From: Acidobacteria bacterium Ga0074141
GTDB taxonomy: Bacteria > Acidobacteriota > Blastocatellia > Pyrinomonadales > Pyrinomonadaceae
NCBI GenBank assembly: GCA_001464665.1
Contig: LNDP01000023.1
Span: forward strand, 222,157-286,156
DNA: 64,000 bases
Direction of reading: 5' to 3'
Of this stretch, positions 43,271 to 51,539 are shown piece by piece (the first letter of the stretch is position 1; each line of letters opens with the position of its first letter). The notes beneath the pieces are model-generated. The model worked only from the letters and a program-made list of their open reading frames with translations, was not told where the DNA came from and made no database searches. A program made the position numbers and the translations under genes.

Positions 43271-44131
43271 ATGTATAAAAAGGAACTTGATGCGGCCATC
43301 AGCGCCGCAAAAGCCGCCGGCGAACGGGCGCTTCAACACTACCGCGACGGCTTTGAGACCGAAAGCAAGATCGGCGTCGATAGCTACGAAGAGCCTGTTA
43401 CAATTGCCGACCGCGAGGCCAGCCGGATCATCGTCGAGCGGCTTGCGGAGGCTTTTCCAACCGACGCAATTCTCTCAGAAGAAGAGCCTGACGAGGTCAA
43501 AAAACGCCTTGCCGCAGAGCGCGTCTGGATAATCGACCCGATCGACGGGACGTCCGGCTTCGTCAAAAAGGACGGAGACTTTGCCGTACAGATCGCATTG
43601 GCGGTCGCCGGCGAACCGGTGGTTGGTGTGGTGCTCCTTCCCTTTCACGGAGTTAACTATTTTGCGGCCCGCGGGGCAGGAGCATTTCGCGAAACAAGCC
43701 AAGGCATCGAACGGCTTCGGACCTCGGAAAGAACGGCCTTTTCAGAAATGCAGATGGCCGTTTCGCGAAACCACCGGAGCCCGAAGATCAACTCGATCCT
43801 CGCCGATTTCGGCGTTGCCGGCGAGATGCAGCGAGGTTCGGTCGGGCTTAAGATCGGACTCATCGCCGAGCAAGCCTGCGACCTATATATCCATCTTTCG
43901 CATCGGACAAAGCTTTGGGATACATGTGCACCGCAGATAATTTTGGAAGAAGCCGGCGGACGGCTGACGGACCTTTGGGGCACGCCTTATCGGTATGACG
44001 TTCGTGATCTGCAGAATTGGGGCGGCATCGTCGCGACCAACGGCGCAGTTCATACGACCACCATCGAACGGCTCCGCCCGCTAATGCGTGAATTTGGAAG
44101 GGTAAAATACAGCTCCCGAAGCGACAGATAA
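43271..44131 (+). CDS. inositol monophosphatase family protein, CysQ-like
   Basis: Mg-dependent phosphatase of the IMPase/3'(2'),5'-bisphosphate nucleotidase superfamily. Metal-binding motifs are intact: LSEEEPDE, WIIDPIDGTSGFVKKDG, and near the C-terminus KLWDTCAPQIILEEAGG. The DPIDGTSGF form and length of 286 suggest a CysQ-like enzyme acting on 3'-phosphoadenosine 5'-phosphate. ATG at 43271. The last 88 codons have a diverged second copy at 45632-45898, beyond the inserted TIMP-like gene. Confidence 0.88.
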   Translation: MYKKELDAAISAAKAAGERALQHYRDGFETESKIGVDSYEEPVTIADREASRIIVERLAEAFPTDAILSEEEPDEVKKRLAAERVWIIDPIDGTSGFVKKDGDFAVQIALAVAGEPVVGVVLLPFHGVNYFAARGAGAFRETSQGIERLRTSERTAFSEMQMAVSRNHRSPKINSILADFGVAGEMQRGSVGLKIGLIAEQACDLYIHLSHRTKLWDTCAPQIILEEAGGRLTDLWGTPYRYDVRDLQNWGGIVATNGAVHTTTIERLRPLMREFGRVKYSSRSDR

Positions 44132-44200
44132 AGTCACGGCCCGAAGCAACTGTTTCGGTGCATCGAGTTTCAAAGCGAATGAGTGATCAATGAAATCTCT

Positions 44201-45541
44201 ATGAAATTCTTATCATTTCTAATCGTATCGATTGCATATTTACTTTTAGCTCAACTTTCGATTTACGCTTGTTCGTGCAAACCTGAGGCGGGCGCGCCTA
44301 CTTGTCAAAAAATCGGGACATCAGACGTAGTTTTTGCGGGCACCGTCATCGAGAAAATCCGCCCCGGCTCAGAAATGGCGGGTTCATATCGATTTCGTGT
44401 AGATAAGGTCTATAAAGGATTGAAATTTGATAGAACCGAAGTTGTGGTTGTTCCCGGTTTCGGGTCCTGCGTGACGAGCTACTCGACAGGAATACAGTAC
44501 ATAATATTTGGCAGCAATCCGGCTCGACCCGATAAACCTTGGGTACATTCCGGGCTGTGTAATGGTTCAAGAACCGCCTCTGAATCTGATCTTGCTTTTC
44601 TCGATCGTTACCTTAACGGGGAGACTGAAACAGTAGTATATGGTCGCGTCTTGCAGTGGGTTAGGTCGATTGGGTACCCACAAGAATCCGAAAGCACTCC
44701 GGTAGCAAACGCAGAAGTCTTCTTAGAAATGGGTCAACAGAAACTGTCGGTACGCTCGGGCGACAATGGATGGTTTGCATTTGGTTCAGTTCCACCCGGC
44801 TCGTATTTCATCAGCAGCACCCTCAGTCCATTTATTCCATACAAGCAAGATTCACCAATTACGGTCACGAAGGGTGGATATTATTTGGTCTTTCCGGAAC
44901 TGCGAGCTGATGTACGGATCGGTGGAAAAGTCGTTGACCATCTCGGCAGACCGTTGATGGACACCAGTGTCGCACTGCTTCGCCGAAACTTGAACGGCGA
45001 ATGGTATCAGACTTATAGGTACTGGGCCAAAACGAAATCGGATGGGACGTTCAGCTTTGAGGACCTAGAGAGTGGGGATTACCTTGTCCTTCACAACTCG
45101 TCTGACGATAGTCCTTATCCGCGAACGTATGCTCCCGGGGTTGAAGTAAAAGATAATGCTCGAGTCGTTTCAGTTGAGCCTCGCGGCTCAGTCAGCGACA
45201 TTCTTCTGAAATTACCTCAAAAGCATAAGATTCGTACCGTCGTTATCAAAGTAGTTAACGAAGATGGCTCCGCCGCCGGACCGAACCTGCTTCAGGTATT
45301 CACTAAGAATGGCCTAATACGCAACTTTGGCGGCTTCGCGAGTCGGTTGGGAGTTGAGGGCTTCGAGTTCAAAGCATATCAGGAGCGGACCTACGAATTC
45401 GGGGCCCGCTACTGGGTCGATGATCTCGACACCGATATTGAGAACAGACGCTTGCTCGTTGCCGACCCCATAGAACTGAGCCCTGGAAAGAAGGATGTCG
45501 AAATAACCCTACGGCTAAGCGGGAAAACTCGCGAACGGTGA
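44201..45541 (+). CDS. secreted protein with TIMP/NTR-like N-terminus and prealbumin-like domains
   Basis: Signal peptide (residues 1-23); the mature protein begins CSC (C24, C26), then C35 and SDVVFAGTVIEK, the layout of netrin/TIMP-type domains, where the N-terminal cysteine is free to bind a metalloprotease zinc. Two carboxypeptidase-regulatory-like beta domains follow (about 135-230 and 230-320: ANAEVFLEMG...SGDNGWFAFGSVPPGSY, and GKVVDHLGRPL...SDGTFSFEDLESGDYLV). The gene is more AT-rich than its neighbours and is bracketed by two copies of the cysQ 3' end, so it was probably acquired. ATG at 44201. Function unknown; protease inhibition is a guess. Confidence 0.75.
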   Translation: MKFLSFLIVSIAYLLLAQLSIYACSCKPEAGAPTCQKIGTSDVVFAGTVIEKIRPGSEMAGSYRFRVDKVYKGLKFDRTEVVVVPGFGSCVTSYSTGIQYIIFGSNPARPDKPWVHSGLCNGSRTASESDLAFLDRYLNGETETVVYGRVLQWVRSIGYPQESESTPVANAEVFLEMGQQKLSVRSGDNGWFAFGSVPPGSYFISSTLSPFIPYKQDSPITVTKGGYYLVFPELRADVRIGGKVVDHLGRPLMDTSVALLRRNLNGEWYQTYRYWAKTKSDGTFSFEDLESGDYLVLHNSSDDSPYPRTYAPGVEVKDNARVVSVEPRGSVSDILLKLPQKHKIRTVVIKVVNEDGSAAGPNLLQVFTKNGLIRNFGGFASRLGVEGFEFKAYQERTYEFGARYWVDDLDTDIENRRLLVADPIELSPGKKDVEITLRLSGKTRER

Positions 45542-45631
45542 AGAGTCATCCTTAAATATCAGATGCTTTAAACCGTCACCAAACATCTTGCTCTAGACTC
45601 GCTGCAACCGTTTGTTCCAGAATCCTCCGTC

Positions 45632-45898
45632 GCCGAGCAAACCTTCGATCTTTACATCCATCTTTCACACCGGACAAAGCTCTGGGATACATGTGCTCCG
45701 CAGATAATTCTTGAGGAGGCGGGAGGGCGGCTGACGGACCTTTGGGGGACGCCTTATCGGTATGACGTTCGGGATCTGCAGAATTGGGGCGGAATCGTTG
45801 CGACGAATGGCGCGGTTCACAAAACGACGATCGAACGTCTGCGGCCGCTCCTAACGGATTTCGGCCGCGTTCGGGTTACAAATAACAGGTCAGCTTAG
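45632..45898 (+). pseudogene. diverged second copy of the cysQ-like 3' end
   Basis: These 88 codons plus stop align without gaps to 43865-44131, the end of the cysQ-like gene. Over about the first 66 codons only three amino acids differ (A to T, C to F, T to K), whereas more than twenty third-position changes are silent; the last dozen codons diverge. No start codon or N-terminal part exists, so it cannot make an enzyme. The silent-change pattern means both copies evolved under selection in separate genes, then came together. Confidence 0.88.
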
Positions 45899-45907
45899 TA
45901 AAGAGAA

Positions 45908-47464
45908 TTACTGTGCAGCTTTCAGCTCGCGGCCTTCGACCCGCTTTCTGCGCCTAAAAGCCCAGTATGTCGAAAACCCCTCGCGGGAAAGCTGAATGAT
46001 CGACCGGCGATTATCGAAAAGAAGTTTCAACCACGCCCGCTTGCTCATCTGCGGGAAATAAATCCCGCGGAAGAAGAGCCGGGCGACCAGATGGCCGATG
46101 CGTGTCTCGATCGGAGCATGGCGGATCGCTTTGATCGCTTCCCAGTTACGCTCGGGGCCGTAGCTTCGCGACCAGGCGTTGAAGGTCTCTTCCTTAGCCT
46201 CTTCGATCGTCATTTTGAGCGGATCGTGAGCCATGACGAATGGGGCGAAGTCGAGCCAGTGCTTCTTTCGCTTGAGGCGGCCGGCCTTCTCGAGCCGTTC
46301 ATAGAGCGGCGTCGCCGGGAAAGGCGTAAGCTGGCCAAAGACCGGAAGCCCTGGAGCCCAACTTTCGATCTGATCGACCGTCCGATCCGCGACGCCGACC
46401 GTGTCATTGTCCATTCCAAAAATGAACGACGTGATCGCGTAGATGTTTCGTTTTGCCAGGCCGTCGAGCACGGCCTGGTAATCTGCGGGCTTTGAGAACT
46501 GCTTGTTGACGTCGGCCATGTTCGCCGGGTCAATTGACTCCATTCCGATAAATATCCATTTCCCGCCCGCCTCAGCGATCAGATCTACAAGCTCTTCATC
46601 ACCCAGCAGATTTGCTGAGATCTGAGCAACCCACGGCAGCGTTGCCCCGGCCGCGATCATATCGCGAAGCAAACCCTTAAGCCTCTTTTTATTGATCGCG
46701 AGATTGTCGTCAATGAAGAAAACGGCGATCTGGCCTTTCTCGCGCTTTGCCCGCTCTTTCAAGCGAAGCAATTCCTCGACAACGCTTTCGTTCGAACGGA
46801 AGCGAATTGAATCGCCGAAAAAGCCGGTGACCGTACAAAACTCGCAGCCGTACGGGCAGCCGCGGCCGGTCTCGATCGGCACTACAAAGAACTTGCCCCA
46901 ACCCGCTCCCATTTTTGACAGCATCGGCTGAAGAAACTTTGGTACAAGCGAAAATTGGTCGAGGTCAAGCGTTTCCCAGGGGATGTGCGGATAAGACTGC
47001 AGGCCCGGCTTAATGTCATTTCCCTTCGCGTCGAGCTCGGGTGTGTAAACCTCTTTCAGTTCACCGCGGGCGGCATCGGCAACTATCAGCGGCCACGTTG
47101 CGTCGGCCTCGCCTAATGCAACGGCATCGGCGTGTCGCGGCCCGCCATCGCGGCCAAGAGCTTCATCGGGACACTCGGTAACGTGCGGCCCGCCCATTAC
47201 GACCGGGATGCCGGCCTCGCGGAGCGAATCCGCGACCTTATAAGCGCGAGCGACCATTCGCGTCATCGCTCCGATGCCGACCAGGCCGATGTTTTCATCC
47301 TTGCAAAAACGGACGAGCTCTTCGCGGCTCATCGCCTTTGCATTACCATCGATGAGGATCACCTCATGCCCCTCCGGCGTAAGCGACTGGAGGAGAAACA
47401 TCCAAAGATGCGGCATGAAGTTACGGGTGATCCCGTTATCCGGATTATAAAGAAGTATTTTCAT
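45908..47464 (-). CDS. B12-binding-domain radical SAM protein
   Basis: A 518-residue protein with an N-terminal cobalamin-binding domain (about 1-140: LLYNPDNG, LIDGNAKAMS, GIGAMT, VMGGPHVTECPDEAL) and a radical SAM core with the cluster motif GRGCPYGCEFCTV (CxxxCxxC). FIDDNLAINKKR and IFIGMESID are typical SAM-barrel strands. Relatives include BchE-like cyclases, HpnP-type methylases and many methyltransferases. The target cannot be named from sequence. The C-terminal helical region (about 400-518) is basic and may associate with a membrane. ATG at 47464. Confidence 0.9.
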   Translation of the reverse strand: MKILLYNPDNGITRNFMPHLWMFLLQSLTPEGHEVILIDGNAKAMSREELVRFCKDENIGLVGIGAMTRMVARAYKVADSLREAGIPVVMGGPHVTECPDEALGRDGGPRHADAVALGEADATWPLIVADAARGELKEVYTPELDAKGNDIKPGLQSYPHIPWETLDLDQFSLVPKFLQPMLSKMGAGWGKFFVVPIETGRGCPYGCEFCTVTGFFGDSIRFRSNESVVEELLRLKERAKREKGQIAVFFIDDNLAINKKRLKGLLRDMIAAGATLPWVAQISANLLGDEELVDLIAEAGGKWIFIGMESIDPANMADVNKQFSKPADYQAVLDGLAKRNIYAITSFIFGMDNDTVGVADRTVDQIESWAPGLPVFGQLTPFPATPLYERLEKAGRLKRKKHWLDFAPFVMAHDPLKMTIEEAKEETFNAWSRSYGPERNWEAIKAIRHAPIETRIGHLVARLFFRGIYFPQMSKRAWLKLLFDNRRSIIQLSREGFSTYWAFRRRKRVEGRELKAAQ

Positions 47465-47587
47465 TCACGAGTAAAGCCCTTACGGAAGGCAATCTACAAG
47501 TTTCTACCGCTATGCACTTCCGCGGGGATCGGATGCAAAATAGTTAACCTGACTAAAACGCATTTTGCCACTTCTTAGTGCATAAAG

Positions 47588-48397
47588 CTATCTTAAAAAT
47601 ATTTTCTTCGCTAATCCTCGGAAAAAACTTTCCGGCAAGATTCGGCGAAGCGTAAGCAGCCCTTTTGTATTGACGCCATATCGCAGCCGCTTTGTGCCAT
47701 CGGTCACGGCATTCCACACCGCCTCCGCTACGAGCGAACCGTCGGGAGCGTCCTCTCCGCCTTTGTTCGCGAACTCAAGAAATTTTTCAAATCGTTCATC
47801 ATAAACATGAAGGCTCTCACTTTTCGCTATTTCCTCTGAACGCGAATAGAAGTCGGTTTTGATCGGTCCGGGCTCGATAAGCTTTACGCGAATGCCGAAA
47901 GGTTCAAGTTCGTATGCGAGCGACTCGGAAAACCCTTCGACCGCAAACTTGCTTGCCGCATAAAGTGATGAGAACGGCAAAGCCGCGATCCCACTTACCG
48001 ACGAAACATTTACGATCACACCACGCTTTTGGCTCCGCAATATTGGGATGACCTCTCTCGTTACTGCCATCAGCCCGAAGACGTTCGTTTCGAACTGCCG
48101 CCGTATCTGCTCCTCGCTCGCCGCCTCAAAAGGCCCGATCAGACCGTAACCGGCATTATTGACGACCGCATCGATGCGGCCAAAATGTTCGAGCGTGTCG
48201 GCGATCGCGGTGCGGATCGAGTCGGGTTCGGTGACATCAAGCCGAAAGAGCCGGAGGTCGACTATCTTCTTCAGGTCCTCGGCATTTTCAGGCGAACGCA
48301 TCGTCGCCGCGACCTTCCAATTCTTACTCTGAAACAGCTTCGCCGTCTCTTTTCCGATACCGGTCGAAGCACCAGTAATTAAGACCACCTTATCCAT
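47588..48397 (-). CDS. short-chain dehydrogenase/reductase
   Basis: Classical SDR of 269 residues: TGASTGIGKETA cofactor loop (about 8-19), NNAGYG (about 83-88), catalytic serine in VSSVSGIAA and the YAASKFAVEG Tyr-x3-Lys motif. RLDVTEPDS at the end of the second strand and basic residues near it are compatible with NADP. Sequence after the active site (ELEPFGIRVKLIEPGPIKTDF) is typical of the oxidoreductase subgroup of unknown substrate. ATG at 48397; divergent from the Mre11/SbcD gene, with only 43 bases between start codons. Confidence 0.92.
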   Translation of the reverse strand: MDKVVLITGASTGIGKETAKLFQSKNWKVAATMRSPENAEDLKKIVDLRLFRLDVTEPDSIRTAIADTLEHFGRIDAVVNNAGYGLIGPFEAASEEQIRRQFETNVFGLMAVTREVIPILRSQKRGVIVNVSSVSGIAALPFSSLYAASKFAVEGFSESLAYELEPFGIRVKLIEPGPIKTDFYSRSEEIAKSESLHVYDERFEKFLEFANKGGEDAPDGSLVAEAVWNAVTDGTKRLRYGVNTKGLLTLRRILPESFFRGLAKKIFLR

Positions 48398-48440
48398 AGC
48401 GGCGAGTTTACCATAGGGCCCGTTATGATAAACTCGGGCT

Positions 48441-49718
48441 ATGCGGTTTCTTCACATTGCGGACGTCCATCTCGGATGTACGCGATACAACCTGCCCGAA
48501 AGTCCGCGAGATTTTTTCGATGCCTGGGTCGATGTTCTGCAGCGTTATGCGATAGAAGAAAAAGTCGATTTCGTAATAATTTGCGGCGACTTTTTCCATA
48601 AGCGCAACGTGCCGCCGGAGACAATGAACTACGCCGTCGCCGGCCTTACGCTTTTGAAAGATGCCGGAATTCCCGTCGTCGCTATTGAGGGCAACCACGA
48701 CCAGAAATTTGCCGATAGCGAATATAGCTGGCTTCGTTCGCTGGCATTTTGGAACCTGCTGATATTGCTCGAACCGGAGAACCGCGACGGCAAGGCGATC
48801 TACACGCCCTGGGACGAGGAATACAAAAAGGGCGGTTACGTCGATATCGGCCGCGCTCGTATATTTGGCTCAAACTGGTACGGAGCGGCGGCAAATTGGG
48901 CGATACCGATGCTGACCGAAGCCATCGGCGATCACCGCCGCGAAGACGCGTTTCACCTGCTGATGCTCCACACCGACGTCGAAGGCCATCAGAAGCATCC
49001 GATCCCTGCTCTTTCGATCTCGGCGTTGAAAGAGCTGAAAGCCGTAACGGATTACGTCGCTCTCGGCCACACGCATATGCACTACGAGATCGACAACTGG
49101 GCGTTCAATCCGGGCTCGATCGAGGTCACGAATATTTCCGAGTTTCGCGAGACACGCGGTGCCTTCATCGTCGATATCCGGGACGACAATTCCGTCTCTG
49201 CCCGGCACGTTACCGAATATACACACCGGCCGTTCCAGCGGCTTTACTTTGAGGTTGACCGCTTCGAGCAGCCGGCAGAGCTGACCGCTGCCGCGATCGA
49301 CTACGTCCGCCAGAATGCCCGCGAGGCCCAAGCCGATCTTCCGCCGCCGGTGCTTGAGATAACGCTGAAAGGCCAGCTTGGTTTCCCCAATTCCGCATTG
49401 GAATTGAAAAAGATCCGCGACGAGGCAAAGAAGATCACCTCGGCATTTCATGTACTCGTCAAGAACCATTCGATCCCGATCGAGTACGCCGTCGCTGAAG
49501 ACGTTGACCGTTCGGCAAACCGCGAGACACTGGAGCGACACGTGGTCGGCGACCTCGTCGCCCGCGATAGACGTTACAGGAAAGTGATGCCCGAGCTCGC
49601 CGAAGCCGTCATCGGTGCAAAGCGGCAGGCACTCGACGGCGAAGATCCAGAGAAGATCGCCGAGTTCATCGCTCAAAAGTCCGCCGCACAAGCCCATGCC
49701 GCCGGAGCGGCCGAATAA
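48441..49718 (+). CDS. SbcD/Mre11-like DNA repair exonuclease
   Basis: Metallophosphoesterase nuclease of the SbcD/Mre11 family. Phosphoesterase motifs are present: HIADVHLG (D8, H10), IICGDFFH (D50), EGNHDQ (N85, H86), LLMLHTDVEG and VALGHTHMH. At 425 residues it has the capping domain (about 255-345) and a helical C-terminus. The usual ATPase partner SbcC/Rad50 is not next to it. ATG at 48441. The Lon-substrate-domain gene starts one base after its stop codon, so the two are co-transcribed. Confidence 0.9.
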   Translation: MRFLHIADVHLGCTRYNLPESPRDFFDAWVDVLQRYAIEEKVDFVIICGDFFHKRNVPPETMNYAVAGLTLLKDAGIPVVAIEGNHDQKFADSEYSWLRSLAFWNLLILLEPENRDGKAIYTPWDEEYKKGGYVDIGRARIFGSNWYGAAANWAIPMLTEAIGDHRREDAFHLLMLHTDVEGHQKHPIPALSISALKELKAVTDYVALGHTHMHYEIDNWAFNPGSIEVTNISEFRETRGAFIVDIRDDNSVSARHVTEYTHRPFQRLYFEVDRFEQPAELTAAAIDYVRQNAREAQADLPPPVLEITLKGQLGFPNSALELKKIRDEAKKITSAFHVLVKNHSIPIEYAVAEDVDRSANRETLERHVVGDLVARDRRYRKVMPELAEAVIGAKRQALDGEDPEKIAEFIAQKSAAQAHAAGAAE

Positions 49719-49719
49719 T

Positions 49720-50418
49720 ATGTCAGAAGCCCTCGAAAAGCTCGGCGATCTCCGCCGGCTACCTGTCTTCCCGCTTCCGCTCGTGCTGATGCCCTACGAG
49801 CTTTTGCCGCTTCATATCTTTGAACCGAAATACCGGCAGTTGCTCGATGACGTTCAAAACGCCAACGGCTTTTTCGGGATAACGATGTTCGACCCCGAAA
49901 CCGGTTTTGAGGACCGTCCGGCCGCCGGCAGCGTCGGCTGCATCGCCGAGGTCCGCGAGGTACAGACGATGGAGGACGGGCGCTCGAACATCCTGACGAT
50001 GGGCGTCGCCCGCTATCGGCTTGTGGATTTCGTGGATGAAGGAATGCCGTATCTTACGGCTGAGATCGAGATATTTGAAGACGCCGACGACGCGGGGCCG
50101 GAACTCAAAGCGCGTGCCGACGAGGCGTATTCACTCTTCGAGCGAGTAGCGAAAGCGGCGTACAAACTCGGCGGCGGCCGCGGGCGTTTGCCCGATATCC
50201 CGCGGGCCGAACCGGAACAGCTTTCATTCCTGATCGCGGCGGCGTTCAACCTTGAAACCGAGGTAAAGTACGAATTGCTGGAAGAGCGTTCCACCGCCGC
50301 CCGGCTCGAGCGGCTCTCGGCCATCCTCAAGCAATCAGTAGATCAAATGGAAGAAAATGCTGAGATATTTCGTGCCGCTCAAACGAACGGCCACGGTAAA
50401 AAGAAGATCGATCTTTAA
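49720..50418 (+). CDS. Lon N-terminal (LON substrate-binding) domain protein
   Basis: A 232-residue stand-alone LON domain: LPVFPLPLVLMPYELLPLHIFEPKYRQLL at the N-terminus, GFFGITMFDP, VGCIAEVREVQTMEDGRSNILTMGVARYRLVDFV, followed by a helical region (about 125-225). No ATPase or protease domain. Such proteins resemble the substrate-binding part of Lon protease or cereblon-type receptors and have no defined bacterial role. ATG at 49720, one base after the SbcD-like stop codon. Confidence 0.9.
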   Translation: MSEALEKLGDLRRLPVFPLPLVLMPYELLPLHIFEPKYRQLLDDVQNANGFFGITMFDPETGFEDRPAAGSVGCIAEVREVQTMEDGRSNILTMGVARYRLVDFVDEGMPYLTAEIEIFEDADDAGPELKARADEAYSLFERVAKAAYKLGGGRGRLPDIPRAEPEQLSFLIAAAFNLETEVKYELLEERSTAARLERLSAILKQSVDQMEENAEIFRAAQTNGHGKKKIDL

Positions 50419-50421
50419 CCG

Positions 50422-51387
50422 CTACGGCATTGTCAGCGCCGCTTTCAGGAAATCTATCACCCGTTGCTCATATGTCTCCGAAAGCTCCATCGATGCGCTG
50501 ATCAGCCCCATTCCCGAAGGGCTCAGGTCCATCTTTGCATCAACGGTCGTCGATGCCGGAAAACATTTGCCGAGCTTGTTGGTCGAATCCTGGAGCTCCG
50601 GTGCGTCAACGCCACCAAGCAGCATCGTCCGCCGGTCGGCGACCAACTTTGCCAGTTCGCAACCCGAGACTCGGCCGTAGCAGCCATCGTAAAAATACGG
50701 ATAAGTACCGAGCGATGCGACCTTCGATGTGACCGAACTCGCGAACGGAAACCGCTCGCCGATCACACGTTCCATAAGAGCGTTCGAATCCGCAGGAACC
50801 GAATCGAGCACCATCGCCTTTACGCTCGGGTCCTTCGACGCGGCTCCGATCGCCGCAAGTGCTCCGATCTCGACGCCATAAATGCCGATATCTTTGCCGA
50901 CCTGCGGCATCTGCTCCGGCGAGCGGAGCGAGCGAAGATAGCCGATCGCAGTGGCGACATCGTCCCCTTCGCAGCCGCCAAATGACGAGCATTCGAGCGC
51001 CGGATTCTCACCATGGCCTCTTAGGTCCGGCATCAGCACGGTAAAGTTCGTCGCCTCGTTGAGCTTGACTCCGAGGTTCAGCACATGCGAGCGGTCGGCT
51101 CCAAATCGGTGCAGAAGAATAACGGCCGGAGCGTTCGGAATACCGCGAAGCAGCCAGCCGCGTGCGGCCGAGCCGTCTCGGTTCTGCCATGTCTCCTCGG
51201 TCACCTGGGCTCCTCGCGAACTCAACATTCCGTACTGTTTGGGCGTAACTATATACACCCGAGTTCCGGGCCGCGAGGTCTCATGGACAAGCCAAACGCC
51301 TGCGACGGCGATCGCGATCACGGAAAGAACGATGGTCGGAGTTACAAGGCGGACAATGCTCTTGAAAAGTCTTTTGGTCTTAGCCAT
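50422..51387 (-). CDS. membrane-anchored alpha/beta-hydrolase-fold protein without nucleophile serine
   Basis: N-terminal membrane helix (about residues 13-35), then an alpha/beta-hydrolase fold: VILLHRFGADRS (oxyanion loop region), LMPDLRGHGEN, and the elbow IYGVEIGALAA. In active enzymes the elbow is GxSxG; here the central residue is Glu. The late histidine is not apparent either. Probably not a hydrolase in the usual sense, unless the nucleophile is replaced. 321 residues from the ATG at 51387. Convergent with the Lon-domain gene; only 3 bases separate the stop codons. Confidence 0.8.
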   Translation of the reverse strand: MAKTKRLFKSIVRLVTPTIVLSVIAIAVAGVWLVHETSRPGTRVYIVTPKQYGMLSSRGAQVTEETWQNRDGSAARGWLLRGIPNAPAVILLHRFGADRSHVLNLGVKLNEATNFTVLMPDLRGHGENPALECSSFGGCEGDDVATAIGYLRSLRSPEQMPQVGKDIGIYGVEIGALAAIGAASKDPSVKAMVLDSVPADSNALMERVIGERFPFASSVTSKVASLGTYPYFYDGCYGRVSGCELAKLVADRRTMLLGGVDAPELQDSTNKLGKCFPASTTVDAKMDLSPSGMGLISASMELSETYEQRVIDFLKAALTMP

Positions 51388-51539
51388 AGCGGTAAAAACA
51401 GCGTGCGTTGATGTGATGTGTGGGGCGTGCAACCGCGGAGGTTGTTGCGGAGTCAAATGAACGTTGAGAAAAATGGCTTCTGCAAAGCCAATTGGAATGA
51501 TAGCATACTAGGTGCCATCTGTTAAAGAGGTTTTTAACT

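Noticed and set aside
45632-45898. An independent small gene at the cysQ-like fragment
   Set aside because: No start codon with a ribosome-binding site lies at its beginning, and it corresponds only to the C-terminal third of a phosphatase, lacking the first metal-binding motifs.
48870-49697. A 275-codon open frame antisense to the SbcD/Mre11-like gene
   Set aside because: It mirrors the codon structure of the well-supported plus-strand gene and shows no domain or ribosome-binding site.
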